Source of the DNA: an uncultured Synergistales bacterium
GTDB lineage: Bacteria > Synergistota > Synergistia > Synergistales > Aminobacteriaceae
NCBI GenBank assembly: GCA_905233515.1
Contig: CAJOEQ010000038.1
Location: forward strand, 1 to 7,228
Direction of reading: 5' to 3'
DNA length: 7,228 nucleotides
Notes under the pieces: generated by a model
The model's database searches: none
The model's input: only the letters and a program-made list of their open reading frames with translations
What the model was told of the DNA's origin: nothing
Position numbers and translations under genes: made by a program
Part shown: positions 7,034-7,228 of the stretch, in pieces
How the letters are laid out: each line of letters begins with the position of its first letter
How positions within the stretch are numbered: the first letter of the stretch is position 1

Positions 7034-7109
7034 GTAGCTGTAAAACTTTAATATTTCCTGCTGAAATTCGAACGCTTTTATTATAGCATTCTATAATTTA
7101 TAATTTGCA
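7034..7109. repeat. 76-base intergenic direct repeat, copy B
   Basis: This copy lies 99 bases downstream of copy A on the plus strand. The dyad is extended here to TTATAG-CATT-CTATAA (7081-7096), a 6-base stem with a 4-base loop. On the minus strand the left arm reads TGCTATAAT (7080-7088), an exact extended -10 motif, although no good -35 lies at the right distance. Confidence 0.85.
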
Positions 7110-7177
7110 GTTCATTCCCTGTGTAATAGCCTGAAATTTAGCAGATATAAATATTGATTTTAAAATTATAGGCTAGG

Positions 7178-7193
7178 TTATAGAATGACATAA
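7178..7193. repeat. Inverted partial copy of the repeat dyad
   Basis: TTATAGAATGACATAA on the plus strand matches the reverse complement of TTATAGCATTCTATAA (7081-7096) at 14 of 16 positions. In such AT-rich DNA this could be chance, although the first ten bases match exactly. Confidence 0.4.
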
Positions 7194-7228
7194 AATTTTT
7201 ATATTGACTGTTCACTTGTTTATTATAG

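Larger units (their letters stand above)
6563..7228. other. AT-rich intergenic region without genes
   Basis: About 670 bases that are visibly richer in A+T than the genes and full of stop codons on both strands; only ORFs of a few to about fourteen codons occur. It holds the operon promoter, its upstream duplicate, two copies of a roughly 76-base repeat and many occurrences of AAAATTTTTATA-like words. No tRNA, rRNA or convincing terminator was seen. It ends at the window edge, so the right-hand neighbour is unknown. Confidence 0.8.

Noticed and set aside
6923..7109. CRISPR-like array
   Set aside because: Only two long units occur, the intervening sequence is not spacer-like, and no cas gene is present.

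Overview
The window holds one tightly packed run of five genes, all on the minus strand, followed on the right (which is upstream for these genes) by about 670 bases of very AT-rich, gene-free DNA. All five products begin with a signal peptide, and none shows a transmembrane segment after it, a nucleotide-binding motif or an obvious enzyme active site. I read the run as an operon for secreted (periplasmic or envelope) proteins. The low G+C, the Sec signals, the LprI-like (DUF1311) and Sel1 domains, and the FlgT-N/LPP20-like fold fit a diderm, probably gut-associated anaerobe. Synergistota is my best guess, made from general style only and with low confidence.

Order of transcription, right to left: (1) 4991-6562, a 523-residue FlgT-N/LPP20-like protein with an Ig-like C-terminal part; (2) 3594-4958, a 454-residue protein with two diverged copies of an LPP20-like module; (3) 2757-3584, a 275-residue protein with C-terminal TPR-like helices; (4) 2040-2741, a 233-residue DUF1311/LprI-like protein with an acidic proline-rich linker and a small C-terminal domain; (5) 1-2028, a long protein that runs off the left edge. 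Gene 5 is a paralogue of gene 1 over about 320 residues but ends in Sel1-like repeats. The gaps between genes are 32, 9, 15 and 11 bases with no terminator between them. The Shine-Dalgarno of gene 5 overlaps the stop codon of gene 4, and gene 3 has none, so translational coupling is likely.

A good sigma-70-type promoter sits just upstream of gene 1 (-35 TTGACA, -10 TACAAT). The same promoter block, about 40-50 bases, is repeated about 170 bases further upstream. Beyond that lies a roughly 76-base direct repeat in two copies, each containing a short dyad (TATAG-CATT-CTATA). These repeats are non-coding.

No known system is recognised. The notable feature is an all-secreted operon in which at least three of five proteins carry variants of one small alpha/beta module, combined with protein-interaction repeats (TPR, Sel1) and an LprI-like domain. 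This suggests subunits or adaptors of an envelope assembly; that role is inference.
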